63,177 nucleotides of DNA from Pseudomonas donghuensis (GTDB lineage Bacteria > Pseudomonadota > Gammaproteobacteria > Pseudomonadales > Pseudomonadaceae), in NCBI RefSeq assembly GCF_000259195.1, contig NZ_JH650757.1, positions 415,086 to 478,262 of the forward strand, given 5' to 3'. Positions 11,054 through 20,421 of this stretch are shown piece after piece (positions within the stretch are counted from its first letter, which is position 1; each line of letters starts with the position of its first letter). The notes under the pieces are model-generated. The model was not told the DNA's origin, made no database searches, and saw only the letters and a list, made by a program, of their open reading frames with translations. A program made the translations under genes and the position numbers.

Positions 11054-11833
11054 ATGCAGCTTGAGTTCCATCAGGTCGATGCCTTCAGCGACCGTCCCTT
11101 TGCCGGCAACCCGGCCATGGTCTATCGCCTGGAGCGCTGGCTCGCCGATGAGTTGATGCAACAGATTGCCGCCGAACACAACCTGGCCGAGACTGCGTTC
11201 GTCGTTCCCCATGCCGAAGGCTGGCAGATTCGCTGGTTCACCCCGACCACTGAAGTGCCGCTGTGTGGCCACGCGACCCTGGCCAGTGCTCATGTGTTGC
11301 TGGAGGTCTATAAAGAGCCGAGTGAGCGGCTGCTGTTCCAGAGTAAATCCGGCCCGCTGAGCGTAAGCCGCGAAGGCGGGCGTTTGCAGCTGGATTTCCC
11401 GCGGGTCGAGCCGCAGCCCTTGAATGACCGGGTGCCGGTGGCTCAAGCCCTGGGCTGCCCGGTGCTGGAAGTCTGGAAAACCAACGAACTGCTGGTGCGG
11501 GTTGAGTCCGAGCAGGTGTTGCGTGCCTGTACGCCGGACATGGCGGCGCTGGCGCAATTACCGGGGCTCGGGGTGATCGTCACTGCGCCCGGTATCGAGC
11601 ACGATTTTGTCTCGCGTTATTTCGCACCGGGAATCGGTATTCCCGAGGATCCGGTGACAGGTTCTACCCATTGCAGCCTGATCCCGTACTGGGCGCAGCG
11701 TCTGGGCAAGCGCGAGCTGCGGGCGTTTCAGTGTTCGAGTCGCGGCGGGGAGTTGTTCTGCCGGCTGGAGGGGGAGCGGGTGAAGATTGCTGGGTATGCC
11801 AGGCTGGTGGCCAGTGGGACTTTGATGCTTTGA
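11054..11833 (+). CDS. PhzF-family isomerase/epimerase-like protein
   Basis: A 259-residue protein of the PhzF/diaminopimelate-epimerase-like fold. The start at 11054 gives MQLEFHQVDAFSDRPFAGNPAMV, the standard PhzF opening; the ATT/other starts upstream do not fit. The conserved acid/base Glu is in NLAETAFV (about residue 45), CGHATLASAHVL carries the substrate-binding loop, and EDPVTGSTHCSLIPYW is near the C-terminus. The real substrate of most such housekeeping PhzF paralogues is unknown; this is not a phenazine locus. It stands alone between ybaK and a convergent ABC ATPase gene. Confidence 0.9.
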   Translation: MQLEFHQVDAFSDRPFAGNPAMVYRLERWLADELMQQIAAEHNLAETAFVVPHAEGWQIRWFTPTTEVPLCGHATLASAHVLLEVYKEPSERLLFQSKSGPLSVSREGGRLQLDFPRVEPQPLNDRVPVAQALGCPVLEVWKTNELLVRVESEQVLRACTPDMAALAQLPGLGVIVTAPGIEHDFVSRYFAPGIGIPEDPVTGSTHCSLIPYWAQRLGKRELRAFQCSSRGGELFCRLEGERVKIAGYARLVASGTLML

Positions 11834-11835
11834 AA

Positions 11836-11895
11836 GCATCGCGGGGCAAGCCAGCGCCTACATTGACCTTTGTAGGAGCGGGCTTGCCCCGCGAT
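11836..11895. repeat. REP inverted pair between convergent genes
   Basis: The outer arms gcatcgcggggcaagcc and ggcttgccccgcgat are complementary and form a long stem-loop between the phzF-like stop (11833) and the ABC ATPase stop (11906). It belongs to the same class as the copy at 5128-5170 and may end both transcripts. Confidence 0.8.
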
Positions 11896-11905
11896 TGGCC
11901 CTGCA

Positions 11906-13015
11906 TCAGACCGTCGAGCTGTACCGGCGAACGCCGTTCTCCGGCACCGGCAACTGCGCCGCCACGCTGCCCGGTACGGCAAACACCACCAGGTGGTCCG
12001 CCGCCACTTCAATCCCTACTTCGGCACCGACCTGATGGTCGTTGTGGCTTGGGAAGATCGCTTCCAGCTGGCTGCCGGTAGGCAGTTGCAGGCGATACAG
12101 GGTCGCGGCACCGAGGAAGCTCTTGCCCACGATCAACGCCTTCAGTTCGCTGTGCGGCGCATGGATGATGTCATCCGGGCGCAGCAACACGTCCACGGCG
12201 CTGCCAGGCGTCAGGGTGTAGGCACGGTTGCCGCGCAGCTCACCGAGTTCGGTGCGTACCGATTCAGGGCTGGTCAACTGGCCGCGAATGAAATAGCCCT
12301 GGCCAATGAAACTGGCCACGAATGGTGTCAGCGGTTCGTGGTAGAGGTTGTAGGGGGTGTCCCATTGCTCCAGACGACCTTCCTTGAATACACCGACGTG
12401 ATCGCTGACGGCAAAGGCCTCTTCCTGATCGTGAGTGACCAGGATCGCGCTGGTGCCACGGCTTTTGAGAATGTCGCGCACTTCATGGCTCAGGCGCCGG
12501 CGCAGCTCCACATCAAGGTTGGAGAACGGTTCGTCGAGCAGCAGCAATTGCGGCTCGGGAGCCAGCGCGCGGGCCAGGGCCACACGCTGCTGCTGGCCGC
12601 CGGAAAGCTCGTGGGGGTAGCGTTTGCCCAGGCCGCCGAGCTTGACCAGCTCAAGCATCTCTTCGACCACCTGGCGTTGCTGAGGATGCTTGCCGATGCC
12701 GAAGGCGATGTTCTCGGCCACGGTCAGGTGCGGGAACAGCGCGTAGTCCTGGAACACCATGCCGATCCGGCGTTTCTCCGGGGCCAGGGTGAACCCGGCC
12801 CTGGAGATGACCTCGCCACCCAGCTGGATCTCGCCTTCGTGCACCGGCTCGAAACCGGCAATGGCGCGCAGGGTGGTGGTCTTGCCGCACCCCGAGGAGC
12901 CCAGCAGGCAACCGATGTCGCCGGCGTTCAGGTGCAGGTTGAGGTTCTGGACGATGCGCTGCTCGCCATAGCCACAGGCGAGCTCGCGCAGGTTAAGCAG
13001 TAAAGGTTGACTCAT
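11906..13015 (-). CDS. ABC transporter ATP-binding protein, FbpC/PotA-like, orphan
   Basis: A 369-residue ATPase with Walker [13 protein letters not shown] (about residues 38-49), Q-loop [11 protein letters not shown], signature [15 protein letters not shown], Walker [13 protein letters not shown] and switch TTHD-type [11 protein letters not shown]-terminal TOBE domain follows (about 280-355, with LRPDDI). The sequence is closest to Fe3+/putrescine-type importers (FbpC, PotA). No permease or binding-protein gene is adjacent, so its partners are encoded elsewhere. Its ATG overlaps the argF stop by four bases (ATGA), so it is translationally tied to arginine synthesis, for no obvious reason. 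Confidence 0.9.
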   Translation of the reverse strand: MSQPLLLNLRELACGYGEQRIVQNLNLHLNAGDIGCLLGSSGCGKTTTLRAIAGFEPVHEGEIQLGGEVISRAGFTLAPEKRRIGMVFQDYALFPHLTVAENIAFGIGKHPQQRQVVEEMLELVKLGGLGKRYPHELSGGQQQRVALARALAPEPQLLLLDEPFSNLDVELRRRLSHEVRDILKSRGTSAILVTHDQEEAFAVSDHVGVFKEGRLEQWDTPYNLYHEPLTPFVASFIGQGYFIRGQLTSPESVRTELGELRGNRAYTLTPGSAVDVLLRPDDIIHAPHSELKALIVGKSFLGAATLYRLQLPTGSQLEAIFPSHNDHQVGAEVGIEVAADHLVVFAVPGSVAAQLPVPENGVRRYSSTV

Positions 13016-13932
13016 GCGTGGTGATAGGCCGGTTCAACAAGAAATTCGAGAAGCGCCTTCTGTGCATGCAAGCGGTTTTCGGCCTGGTCCCAGGCGACCG
13101 AACGGGGGTCGTCGAGCAGGTCCAGGCTGATTTCCTCGCCGCGGTGGGCGGGCAGGCAGTGCATGAACAGGGCATCGGGTGCTGCCAGGTCGAGCAGTTC
13201 GCGGGTTACCTGGTAAGGCGCGAACAAGGCCAGACGCCGTGCAGTTTCCTCTTCCTGACCCATGGAAGTCCAGACATCGGTGCTCACCAGGTGGGCGCCC
13301 TGCACCGCAGCCTTGGGTTCACGGAAGATCTGTACGCGGTCACCGGCCTGGGCCAGGAACTGCGCATTGGGCTCGAATTCGGCCGGGCAGGCGATGCGCA
13401 GCTGGAAGTCGAACTGGATGGCCGCCTCTATATAGCTGTTGCACATGTTGTTGCCATCGCCGATCCAGGCCACGGTCTTGCCCTGGATGGCGCCGCGGTG
13501 TTCGAGGAAGGTCTGCATGTCGGCCAGCAACTGGCACGGGTGCAGGTCGTCGGACAGGCCGTTGATGACGGGCACCCGCGAGTTGGCGGCGAATTCGGTC
13601 AGGGTGCTGTGGGCAAAGGTACGAATCATCACCGCATCGAGCATGCGCGACATGACGATGGCGCAGTCGCCGATCGGTTCGCCACGGCCCAGCTGGGTGT
13701 CCCGTGGCGAGAGGAAGATGGCCTGGCCACCGAGCTGGATCATGCCGGCTTCGAACGACAGGCGAGTGCGGGTCGAGGATTTTTCGAAGATCATCCCCAG
13801 CACGCGGTTTTTCAGCGGTTCGAACAGTACGCCGCGGTTACGCAGGTCCTTCAGCTCGATACCTCGACGGATCACACTGAGCAGTTCGTCGGGTGTGAAA
13901 TCCATCAGGGAGAGAAAGTGCCTAGCGCTCAT
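13012..13932 (-). CDS. argF: Anabolic ornithine carbamoyltransferase ArgF
   Basis: Cytosolic enzyme making citrulline from ornithine and carbamoyl phosphate, 306 residues. Carbamoyl-phosphate site SSTRTR at about 52-57, the HPCQ motif at 131-134, and the ornithine-site [10 protein letters not shown] near residue 267 are all intact. Length and sequence fit the anabolic form rather than the longer catabolic ArcB. An ArgR-type box lies upstream at 14058-14073. It is followed by an overlapping ABC ATPase gene. Confidence 0.96.
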   Translation of the reverse strand: MSARHFLSLMDFTPDELLSVIRRGIELKDLRNRGVLFEPLKNRVLGMIFEKSSTRTRLSFEAGMIQLGGQAIFLSPRDTQLGRGEPIGDCAIVMSRMLDAVMIRTFAHSTLTEFAANSRVPVINGLSDDLHPCQLLADMQTFLEHRGAIQGKTVAWIGDGNNMCNSYIEAAIQFDFQLRIACPAEFEPNAQFLAQAGDRVQIFREPKAAVQGAHLVSTDVWTSMGQEEETARRLALFAPYQVTRELLDLAAPDALFMHCLPAHRGEEISLDLLDDPRSVAWDQAENRLHAQKALLEFLVEPAYHHA

Positions 13933-14309
13933 GTTTGACTACCTTTTTGCAACAGACCGCAGATCAGCCATACCGGTTTTTCAAAACAACGGAAGTGACC
14001 TGCGGCGAAAGCCGCACGGGGCGACGAATTAGGGGAAGACGCAATACTATAATTAAATGTCGCGTCATACCAAGAGGGGGTTTCGTCGCCGATGTTTCAG
14101 GCAGTGTCGTAACCCATTGGACAGAAGCTTTTTTTATACGTTACACAAGGGTTTTACACTGCCTGCCTGCGCCTTGGCAAACCGGGCGGCGGGCCGGTTG
14201 CGAATCGCTACGCCTGATGCCCGAAGATTCACGTGACAAACCTCGCTGGTACGTGCGCCGGGCCAGGCTCATAGTCAGTTCATCCCAGACACCCAAGCAA
14301 GAGGTGGCC
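13933..14309. other. Intergenic region between argF and the molybdopterin oxidoreductase gene
   Basis: A 377-bp divergent control region. It contains the ArgR-type box at 14058-14073, an AT-rich core at 14040-14057, and the oxidoreductase leader with Shine-Dalgarno AAGAGGTGG at about 14298-14306. An open frame reading in from 13935 is only the upstream extension of the oxidoreductase frame and has no family similarity. Confidence 0.6.
14058..14073. promoter_or_regulatory. ArgR-type operator half-site upstream of argF
   Basis: TGTCGC followed by eight bases and AA exactly fits the Pseudomonas ArgR half-site TGTCGC-N8-AA. A weaker cgtcgc copy follows 25 bp on. It sits about 130 bp before the argF start, suiting arginine-dependent repression. 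Confidence 0.6.
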
Positions 14310-16418
14310 ATGAACAAGACCCTGCATCACCGTGCCTGTCATCTGTGTGAAGCCATCTGCGGCTTGACCCTGGAAATCACCCACCAGCCCGATGTCGTCC
14401 CGCGCATCACCTCGATCAAGGGTGACCCCGAGGACCGCTTCAGCCGCGGCCACATCTGCCCCAAGGCGGTGGCCTTGCAGGATATCCAGAATGACCCGGA
14501 CCGCCTGCGGGCGCCGCACAAGCGTGTCGGTGACAGCTGGCAGGCGATCAGTTGGGAAGAGGCCTTCGAACTGGCCGCGCAAAAGCTCTGGGCCATCCAG
14601 CAGGCCCACGGGCAAAACGCCGTGGCGGTGTATCAAGGCAACCCGAGCGTGCACAACTACGGGCTGATGACCCACAGCAACTACTTCCTCGGCCTGCTCA
14701 AGACCCGTAACCGCTTCTCTGCCACCTCGGTGGACCAACTGCCGCATCACCTGACCAGCTACCTGATGTACGGCCATGGCCTGTTGCTGCCGATCCCGGA
14801 CATCGACAACACCGCGTTCATGCTGATCCTGGGCGGCAACCCGCTGGCCTCCAACGGCAGCATCATGACCGTGCCGGATGTCGAGAAGCGTCTCAAGGCA
14901 ATCCAGGCCCGTGGTGGCAAGCTGGTGGTGGTCGATCCGCGCCGCAGCGAGACGGCGGCCATGGCGGATCAGCATCTGTTCATTCGCCCCGGCGGCGACG
15001 CCGCGTTGCTGTGTGGCCTGCTCAATACGTTGTTTGCCGAAGGCTTGACCCGCCAACCGAGCCTGCCGGTGGAGGGCCTGGGCGAGGTGCAAGCGGCGAT
15101 CGCGCCGTTCACGCCCGAGGCCATGAGCCCGCTGTGCGGCGTCCAGGCGCAGGTAATTCGCCAGTTGGCCCGGGACTTTGCCGCCGCCGACAAGGCAGTC
15201 TGTTACGGGCGCATGGGCATCTCGACCCAGGCCTTCGGCACCTTGTGCCATTGGCTGGTGCAGCTGATCAACCTGGTCAGCGGCAACCTCGACCGCGTGG
15301 GGGGTGCCCTGTGTACCGAACCCGCGGTGGATCTGGTGGCCAGTACTTCGGGTGGTCATTTCAATGCCTGGCAGAGCCGGGTCTCGGGGCTGCCCGAGTA
15401 CGGCGGCGAATTGCCGGTGGCGGCCCTGGCCGAAGAGATGCTAGTCGAAGGTGAGGGGCAGGTTCGCGCGCTGGTGACGGTCGCGGGCAACCCGGTGCTG
15501 TCCACGCCCAATGGCCGGCAGTTGGAGCGGGCCCTGGACGGCCTTGAGTTCATGCTCAGCATCGACCTGTACATCAACGAGACCACCCGTTACGCCGACC
15601 TGATCCTGCCGTCCACCTCGGCACTGGAAAATGATCACTACGACACCACCTTCAACCTGTTGGCAGTACGCAACGTGAGCCGCTTCAACCGGGCTGTCCT
15701 GCCCAAACCCGAAGGCGCCTTGCATGACTGGGAGATCTTCGTCGGCCTGGCCAAGGCTTTTGCCGCCCGCAGTAACAAGCCGTTGAAGCCGACCCTGGCG
15801 CCGGCGCAGATGATTGATATCGGCCTGCGCCAGGGCCGATACGGTGAAGCCTCGGCGTTCAAACTGTCGCTTGAGACCCTCGACCAGCACCCCCATGGCA
15901 TCGACCTGGGGCCGCTGCAGCCCAACCTTGCCGCGCGCTTGAAGACGCCTAACCAACGGATTCAAGCCGCACCGCGGGAGATGCTCGGCGACCTGCAGCG
16001 CTTTGCCGGGCAACAGCCGCTGGCGGCGGATCAACTGCTGCTGATCGGTCGTCGCCATGTACGCAGCAATAATTCCTGGATGCATAACTACCACCGCCTG
16101 GTCAAAGGCAAGCCGCGCCATCAACTGCTGATGCACCCGGATGACCTGGCCGGTCGCCACTTGCAGGACGGCCAACGGGTGCGGGTCAGCTCGCGGGTAG
16201 GCGAAATCGAGGTCGAGGTGCAGGCCAGCAGCGACATGATGCCGGGGGTGGTCAGCTTGCCCCATGGCTTTGGCCATGCCCGTGCCGGAGTGCGCCTGGA
16301 GATCGCCCAGGCGCACCCCGGCGCCAGTGCCAACGACCTCACCGATGAGCGCCAGTTCGATGCAGTGTCGGGCAACGCGGCGCTCAATGGCGTGCCAGTG
16401 CAGGTGGTTGCGGCCTGA
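14310..16418 (+). CDS. Molybdopterin oxidoreductase, orphan, DMSO-reductase superfamily
   Basis: A 702-residue molybdenum bis-MGD enzyme. The start at 14310 follows AAGAGGTGGCC. The N-terminal [4Fe-4S] motif is C10-x2-C13-x3-C17-x32-C50 (HRACHLCEAIC...GHICPKA). Domains binding the two pterins follow, including LGGNPLASNGS and VDPRRSETAA, and a C-terminal molydopterin-binding domain (about 600-700). No Tat signal, electron-transfer subunit or membrane anchor is visible, so it is cytosolic and soluble. No Cys is seen where the molybdenum ligand usually lies; the local sequence is SATSVDQLPHH. The substrate is unknown. Confidence 0.88.
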   Translation: MNKTLHHRACHLCEAICGLTLEITHQPDVVPRITSIKGDPEDRFSRGHICPKAVALQDIQNDPDRLRAPHKRVGDSWQAISWEEAFELAAQKLWAIQQAHGQNAVAVYQGNPSVHNYGLMTHSNYFLGLLKTRNRFSATSVDQLPHHLTSYLMYGHGLLLPIPDIDNTAFMLILGGNPLASNGSIMTVPDVEKRLKAIQARGGKLVVVDPRRSETAAMADQHLFIRPGGDAALLCGLLNTLFAEGLTRQPSLPVEGLGEVQAAIAPFTPEAMSPLCGVQAQVIRQLARDFAAADKAVCYGRMGISTQAFGTLCHWLVQLINLVSGNLDRVGGALCTEPAVDLVASTSGGHFNAWQSRVSGLPEYGGELPVAALAEEMLVEGEGQVRALVTVAGNPVLSTPNGRQLERALDGLEFMLSIDLYINETTRYADLILPSTSALENDHYDTTFNLLAVRNVSRFNRAVLPKPEGALHDWEIFVGLAKAFAARSNKPLKPTLAPAQMIDIGLRQGRYGEASAFKLSLETLDQHPHGIDLGPLQPNLAARLKTPNQRIQAAPREMLGDLQRFAGQQPLAADQLLLIGRRHVRSNNSWMHNYHRLVKGKPRHQLLMHPDDLAGRHLQDGQRVRVSSRVGEIEVEVQASSDMMPGVVSLPHGFGHARAGVRLEIAQAHPGASANDLTDERQFDAVSGNAALNGVPVQVVAA

Positions 16419-16510
16419 TATCGGCAAGGCCGAGCGTCCTGCTTGGCTTTCCGATACAATGCGTCACCGTGCCGACAACCAGGTCGGAAAGTTCAGCCGC
16501 GAGGTGCTTC

Positions 16511-16843
16511 ATGGATATTATCGAAACAATCAAAGAGCAGATTGCCAACAACACCATTCTGCTTTACATGAAAGGCTCGCCGAATGCCCCGCAGTGCGGC
16601 TTTTCGGCCAAGGCGGCGCAAGCCGTGATGGGCTGCGGCGAGAAATTCGCTTACGTGGATATCCTGCAGAATCCGGAAATCCGCGCCAACCTGCCAAAGT
16701 ACGCTAACTGGCCAACCTTCCCGCAACTGTGGGTTGCTGGCGAGCTGGTCGGCGGTTCCGACATCATGGCTGAAATGTTTGCCAACGGCGAACTGCAGAC
16801 CCTGATCAAGGAAGCTGCAGCCAAGGCCGCTGACAAGGCCTGA
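16511..16843 (+). CDS. grxD: Monothiol glutaredoxin Grx4 (GrxD)
   Basis: CGFS-type glutaredoxin of 110 residues that binds a glutathione-ligated [2Fe-2S] cluster and takes part in Fe-S trafficking. The ATG at 16511 (MDIIETIKEQ) follows GAGGTGC; the frame is open further up but not family-like. The active site PQCGFSAKA is at about residues 27-35, with the glutathione-binding WPTFPQLWV and GGSDI further on. It ends at a strong terminator facing the bacterioferritin gene, so iron-sulfur and iron-storage genes lie side by side. Confidence 0.96.
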   Translation: MDIIETIKEQIANNTILLYMKGSPNAPQCGFSAKAAQAVMGCGEKFAYVDILQNPEIRANLPKYANWPTFPQLWVAGELVGGSDIMAEMFANGELQTLIKEAAAKAADKA

Positions 16844-16865
16844 TTCCAGGTTTGGTCAAAAAAAA

Positions 16866-16882
16866 GCCCCGCAATGCGGGGC
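16866..16882. terminator. Bidirectional terminator between grxD and bfr
   Basis: The stem gccccgc-aat-gcggggc is flanked by an A-run on one side and a T-run on the other, so it can end both converging transcripts. Confidence 0.92.
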
Positions 16883-16911
16883 TTTTTTTGCCTGTAGGGC
16901 AGGGGGGGAAC

Positions 16912-17382
16912 TTACTCGCCCATCTGCGACTGCAGGTAGTTCTCCAGGGTGATCTTGTCGATCAGGCTCAACTGGGTTTCCAGCCAGTCGATGTGCTCTT
17001 CCTCGGCTTCGAGGATGTCTTCGAGCAGTTCACGGCTGCCGAAGTCGCCGACGGTCTCGCAGTGGGCGATGGCGGCCTTGAGGTCGACCAGGCCTTTTTG
17101 CTCGATCTTCAGGTCGCACTCAAGCATTTCCTTGGTGTGCTCACCAATCAGCAACTTGCCCAGGTCCTGGACGTTGGGGATGCCTTCGAGGAACAGAATA
17201 CGCTTGATCAGTTTGTCAGCGTGTTTCATCTCTTCGATGGATTCTTTGTACTCGTGCTTGCCGAGCTTCTCCAGGCCCCAGTCTTCGTACATGCGGGCAT
17301 GCAGGAAGTATTGGTTGATTGCGACCAGCTCGTTTCCGAGGATCTTGTTGAGATGCTGGATGACGCTAACGTCGCCTTTCAT
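16912..17382 (-). CDS. bfr: Bacterioferritin (BfrB type)
   Basis: Iron-storage subunit of 156 residues that assembles into a 24-mer with haem at subunit interfaces. The ATG at 17382 opens [30 protein letters not shown], the standard start. Met52 is the haem ligand. The ferroxidase ligands are all present: Glu18, Glu51, His54, Glu94, Glu127 and His130. The sequence is of the BfrB kind that works with the Bfd ferredoxin encoded just upstream. The 5' gap to bfd holds its promoter. Confidence 0.96.
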   Translation of the reverse strand: MKGDVSVIQHLNKILGNELVAINQYFLHARMYEDWGLEKLGKHEYKESIEEMKHADKLIKRILFLEGIPNVQDLGKLLIGEHTKEMLECDLKIEQKGLVDLKAAIAHCETVGDFGSRELLEDILEAEEEHIDWLETQLSLIDKITLENYLQSQMGE

Positions 17383-17536
17383 GATGGGGTCCTGCCCTGT
17401 AAGTGTGTCTATCAAGGCAAGTCTGAGCTTCGCAACTTCTACTGTCAAACCTAAGTTATTGAATAATAAATGAAAATTAATCGGAATAAGAATGTTTGTG
17501 TTCCGCGTTAAACCCCTAACTACTTGAATTACAGGC

Positions 17537-17564
17537 ATAAAAAAACCGGACACTGGGTCCGGTT
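17537..17564 (-). terminator. Terminator of bfd
   Basis: The stem aaccgga/tccggtt (17544-17550 with 17558-17564) gives a T-run on the minus strand after the bfd stop. Confidence 0.88.
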
Positions 17565-17580
17565 CTTGGAATTCGCTGAA

Positions 17581-17799
17581 TTATGCTGCCGTAAATTCTA
17601 CAGGATAGGGCAGGGCAGCCTGGCTGACCTGAAGCTCGGTGAGGGTTTCGCGCACTACCTGCTTGGCCAGGCAGGCACATTTGCCACACTGGCTTGCCAC
17701 GTTGGTGGCGCTTCTGACTTCCTTGTAGCTGCAGCATCCTTCATAGATCGCATCGCGGATCTGTCCGTCGGTCACACCAACACAAAGACACACATACAT
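17581..17799 (-). CDS. bfd: Bacterioferritin-associated ferredoxin Bfd
   Basis: A 72-residue [2Fe-2S] protein that docks on BfrB and passes electrons to mobilise stored iron. The cluster ligands are CLC near the start (MYVCLCVGVTD) and CGKC-type cysteines in SQCGKCACLAK. An in-frame ATG at 17811 would add MASP, but family members begin MYVCLC, so I use 17799. Neither start has a strong Shine-Dalgarno. A Fur box lies 46 bp upstream, which fits iron-starvation induction as known in P. aeruginosa. The pair bfd-bfr is one functional unit. Confidence 0.93.
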   Translation of the reverse strand: MYVCLCVGVTDGQIRDAIYEGCCSYKEVRSATNVASQCGKCACLAKQVVRETLTELQVSQAALPYPVEFTAA

Positions 17800-17844
17800 A
17801 GGGCTGGCCATCGCTGGTTAAGGCTCAATTCGAAGAAGCTTAAT

Positions 17845-17863
17845 GTTAATGAGAATGCTTGTC
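17845..17863. promoter_or_regulatory. Fur box upstream of bfd
   Basis: gttaatgagaatgcttgtc agrees with the 19-base Fur consensus gataatgataatcattatc at 14 positions. It lies between the divergent bfd and peroxiredoxin genes, nearer bfd. Confidence 0.7.
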
Positions 17864-18033
17864 AAAGCTCTTTCTGCAGGGCGCGGACTAGAGCGACCAA
17901 CGGCTGATTGTCGAGCGTTCGGACTGAAACTCGGCGAGCGGCTCCGGGCGGTGTATGATGGTCGGCCATTTCGATGCCAGGCCGGTGCATGCTGGCCTGT
18001 GCAAGATGATTCCACCCCATCAGGAGATATCGC

Positions 18034-18636
18034 ATGAGCGTACTCGTTGGCAAAAATGCCCCGGACTTCACCGTTCCAGCTGTTCTGGGCAACGGCGAAA
18101 TCGTCGACAGCTTCAACCTGGCTTCGGCCATCAAAGGCAAGTACGGCCTGGTGTTCTTCTACCCGCTGGACTTCACCTTCGTCTGCCCGTCCGAGCTGAT
18201 CGCTCTGGACCACCGCATGGCTGAATTCAAGGCGCGCAACGTTGAAGTGATCGCCGTGTCGATCGACTCGCACTTCACCCACAACGCCTGGCGCAACACC
18301 CCGATCAATGCCGGCGGCATCGGTCAGGTCCAGTACATCATGGCTGCTGACATGAAGCACGACATCGCCAAGGCCTACGACGTAGAGTCCGAAGGCGGCG
18401 TGGCTTTCCGTGGCGCCTTCCTGATCGACGACAAGGGCGTTGTCCGCTCGCAAATCGTCAACGACCTGCCACTGGGCCGTAACATGGACGAGCTGCTGCG
18501 TCTGGTCGACGCCCTGCAGTTCCACGAAGAGCACGGCGAAGTCTGCCCTGCCAACTGGAAAAAAGGCGACAAGGGCATGACCGCTTCGCCAGAAGGCGTT
18601 GCTGCTTACCTGAGCGAGAACGCTGGCAAGCTGTAA
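18034..18636 (+). CDS. Typical 2-Cys peroxiredoxin (AhpC/Tsa family)
   Basis: Thiol peroxidase of 200 residues that reduces hydrogen peroxide and organic peroxides in the cytosol. The peroxidatic Cys51 is in DFTFVCPSE and the resolving Cys171 in EVCPANW, with the catalytic Thr48/Arg127 set. The start at 18034 follows AGGAGATATCGC. The C-terminus ends soon after the resolving region and has no YF motif, so it should be robust to overoxidation. In P. aeruginosa the same gene sits next to bfd and rnt. It is adjacent to iron genes, which fits oxidative-stress defence. Confidence 0.95.
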   Translation: MSVLVGKNAPDFTVPAVLGNGEIVDSFNLASAIKGKYGLVFFYPLDFTFVCPSELIALDHRMAEFKARNVEVIAVSIDSHFTHNAWRNTPINAGGIGQVQYIMAADMKHDIAKAYDVESEGGVAFRGAFLIDDKGVVRSQIVNDLPLGRNMDELLRLVDALQFHEEHGEVCPANWKKGDKGMTASPEGVAAYLSENAGKL

Positions 18637-18652
18637 TTGCCAGGTATAAAAA

Positions 18653-18672
18653 AACCGGCCTGATGGCCGGTT
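18653..18672 (+). terminator. Terminator of the peroxiredoxin gene
   Basis: The stem aaccggcc-tgat-ggccggtt is followed by seven Ts. A-residues on the other side make it usable in both directions. Confidence 0.92.
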
Positions 18673-18682
18673 TTTTTATGCC

Positions 18683-18706
18683 TGTAGGAGCGGGCTTGCC
18701 CCAGCG
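18683..18706 (+). repeat. Single REP element
   Basis: tgtaggagcgggcttgcccc matches the arms of the REP copies at 5128 and 11836. It abuts the stop of rnt. Confidence 0.7.
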
Positions 18707-19378
18707 TCAGTCGTTGAAGTCCTGCCAGCCGCCCATTTCTTTCCAGCGGTTGACGATGCCGCAGAACAGCTCGGCAGTCTTCTCGGTGTCGTAACGCGCC
18801 GAGTGCGCCTCACGGCCATCGAAGTCGATGTCGGCGCTCTGGCAGGCCCGCGCCAGCACGGTCTGGCCATAGGCAAGGCCGGCCAGGGTGGCGGTGTCGA
18901 AGCTTGAGAACGGATGAAACGGGTTGCGCTTCATGTCGTGGCGGGCCACGGCGGCATTGAGGAAGCCCAGGTCGAAGCTGCTGTTGTGACCGACCAGGAT
19001 CGCCCGTTTGCAGCCATTGGCCTTGAGCGCCTTGCGCACGCCACGGAAGATGTCGGTCAGGGCCGACTCTTCGCTGACGGCCATGCGCAGCGGGTGGTCG
19101 AGCTTGATTCCGGTGAACTCCAGGGCGGCCTGCTCGATGTTGGCGCCTTCGAACGGCTCGACGCGGAAGAAATAGGTGTGTTCCGGGAACAGGAAACCTT
19201 TTTCGTCCATGCCGATGGTGACTGCGGCGATCTCCAGCAGGGCGTCGGTCGCGCAATTGAAACCGCCGGTTTCAACGTCGACCACTACCGGCAGGTAACC
19301 GCGAAAGCGCTCAGCCATTGGGTGGCGTGGACCGCCACCATGACCTTCCTGGTCGTCTTCGTACTGATCTTCGCTCAC
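18707..19378 (-). CDS. rnt: Ribonuclease T
   Basis: DEDDh 3'-5' exoribonuclease of 223 residues that trims tRNA 3' ends (end turnover) and matures stable RNAs, working as a dimer. The catalytic Asp34 and Glu36 are in [10 protein letters not shown], a second Asp is in NSSFDLGF, and the His/Asp pair is in [15 protein letters not shown]. The start is a GTG at 19378 that overlaps the pyrC stop (GTGA). E. coli RNase T has a similar unstructured leader before its RFRG segment, so this start is reasonable; Met21 is an alternative. Confidence 0.95.
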   Translation of the reverse strand: MSEDQYEDDQEGHGGGPRHPMAERFRGYLPVVVDVETGGFNCATDALLEIAAVTIGMDEKGFLFPEHTYFFRVEPFEGANIEQAALEFTGIKLDHPLRMAVSEESALTDIFRGVRKALKANGCKRAILVGHNSSFDLGFLNAAVARHDMKRNPFHPFSSFDTATLAGLAYGQTVLARACQSADIDFDGREAHSARYDTEKTAELFCGIVNRWKEMGGWQDFND

Positions 19379-20421
19379 GCAGTTTCCTCCAGCAGGCGCC
19401 AGCGCAGTTGCTCACCGGCGCGCAGCGGGATAACGGTCTGCTCGCCGAACGGCAAGCTGCTTGGGGCGGTCCAGCTGTCGCGGACCAGGGTAATCGTATC
19501 GGTGTTGGCCGGCAGGCCGTAGAAGGCCGGGCCGTGCAGGCTGGCGAAGCCTTCGAGCTTGTCCAGCGCATTGCGTTGTTCGAACGCTTCGGCGTACATC
19601 TCGATCGCGGCATAGGCGGTGTAGCAGCCGGCACAGCCACAGGCCGCTTCCTTGGCGTGCTGGGCGTGCGGAGCCGAGTCGGTGCCGAGGAAGAACTTGC
19701 TGCTACCGCTGGTGGCGGCGTCCAGCAAGGCCACCTGGTGGGTGTTGCGCTTGAGGATCGGCAGGCAATAGAAGTGCGGACGAATACCGCCCACCAGCAT
19801 GTGGTTGCGGTTGTACAGCAGGTGCTGGGCAGTGATGGTCGCGCCAACGTTGGCCGGGGCCTCGTTGACGAACTGCACGGCGTCGCTGGTGGTGATGTGT
19901 TCAAACACCACCTTGAGGGTCGGGAAGCGCTCGACCACACGGCGCAGGTGCTCGTCGATGAACAGCTTCTCGCGGTCGAACACGTCGATCTCGCTGCGGG
20001 TCACTTCACCGTGCACCAACAGCGGCATGCCGACCTCGGCCATGGCTTCAAGCACCGGGAAGATCTTGTCGACACTGGTCACGCCGGAATCGGAGTTGGT
20101 CGTCGCGCCAGCCGGATACAGCTTGGCGGCATGGACAAAACCGGTGGCCTTGGCCGCGCGGATTTCCTCGGGCTGGGTACGGTCGGTGAGGTACAGCACC
20201 ATCAACGGCTCGAAACGGCTGCCGGCAGGGCGTGCAGCGAGGATGCGCTCGCGGTAGGCACCGGCTTCGGCGGCGTTGCGCACCGGTGGCACCAGGTTGG
20301 GCATGATGATTGCGCGGGCAAAGGTGCGCGCAACGTCGCCGACGGTATGCGGCAGTACAGCGCCATCACGAAGATGGATGTGCCAGTCGTCGGGACGCAG
20401 GAGGGTCAGGCGGTCGGACAT
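19375..20421 (-). CDS. pyrC: Dihydroorotase PyrC
   Basis: Class II dihydroorotase of 348 residues, third step of pyrimidine synthesis, cyclising carbamoyl aspartate to dihydroorotate. The zinc-site HIHLRD is near the N-terminus ([13 protein letters not shown]), the carboxylated Lys is in AAKLYPAG, and His ligands follow in LVHGEVT and FEHITT; the catalytic Asp is in GTDSAPH. The start at 20421 gives [14 protein letters not shown]; a frame-extending ATG at 20454 is not family-like. It overlaps rnt by four bases. Confidence 0.96.
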   Translation of the reverse strand: MSDRLTLLRPDDWHIHLRDGAVLPHTVGDVARTFARAIIMPNLVPPVRNAAEAGAYRERILAARPAGSRFEPLMVLYLTDRTQPEEIRAAKATGFVHAAKLYPAGATTNSDSGVTSVDKIFPVLEAMAEVGMPLLVHGEVTRSEIDVFDREKLFIDEHLRRVVERFPTLKVVFEHITTSDAVQFVNEAPANVGATITAQHLLYNRNHMLVGGIRPHFYCLPILKRNTHQVALLDAATSGSSKFFLGTDSAPHAQHAKEAACGCAGCYTAYAAIEMYAEAFEQRNALDKLEGFASLHGPAFYGLPANTDTITLVRDSWTAPSSLPFGEQTVIPLRAGEQLRWRLLEETA

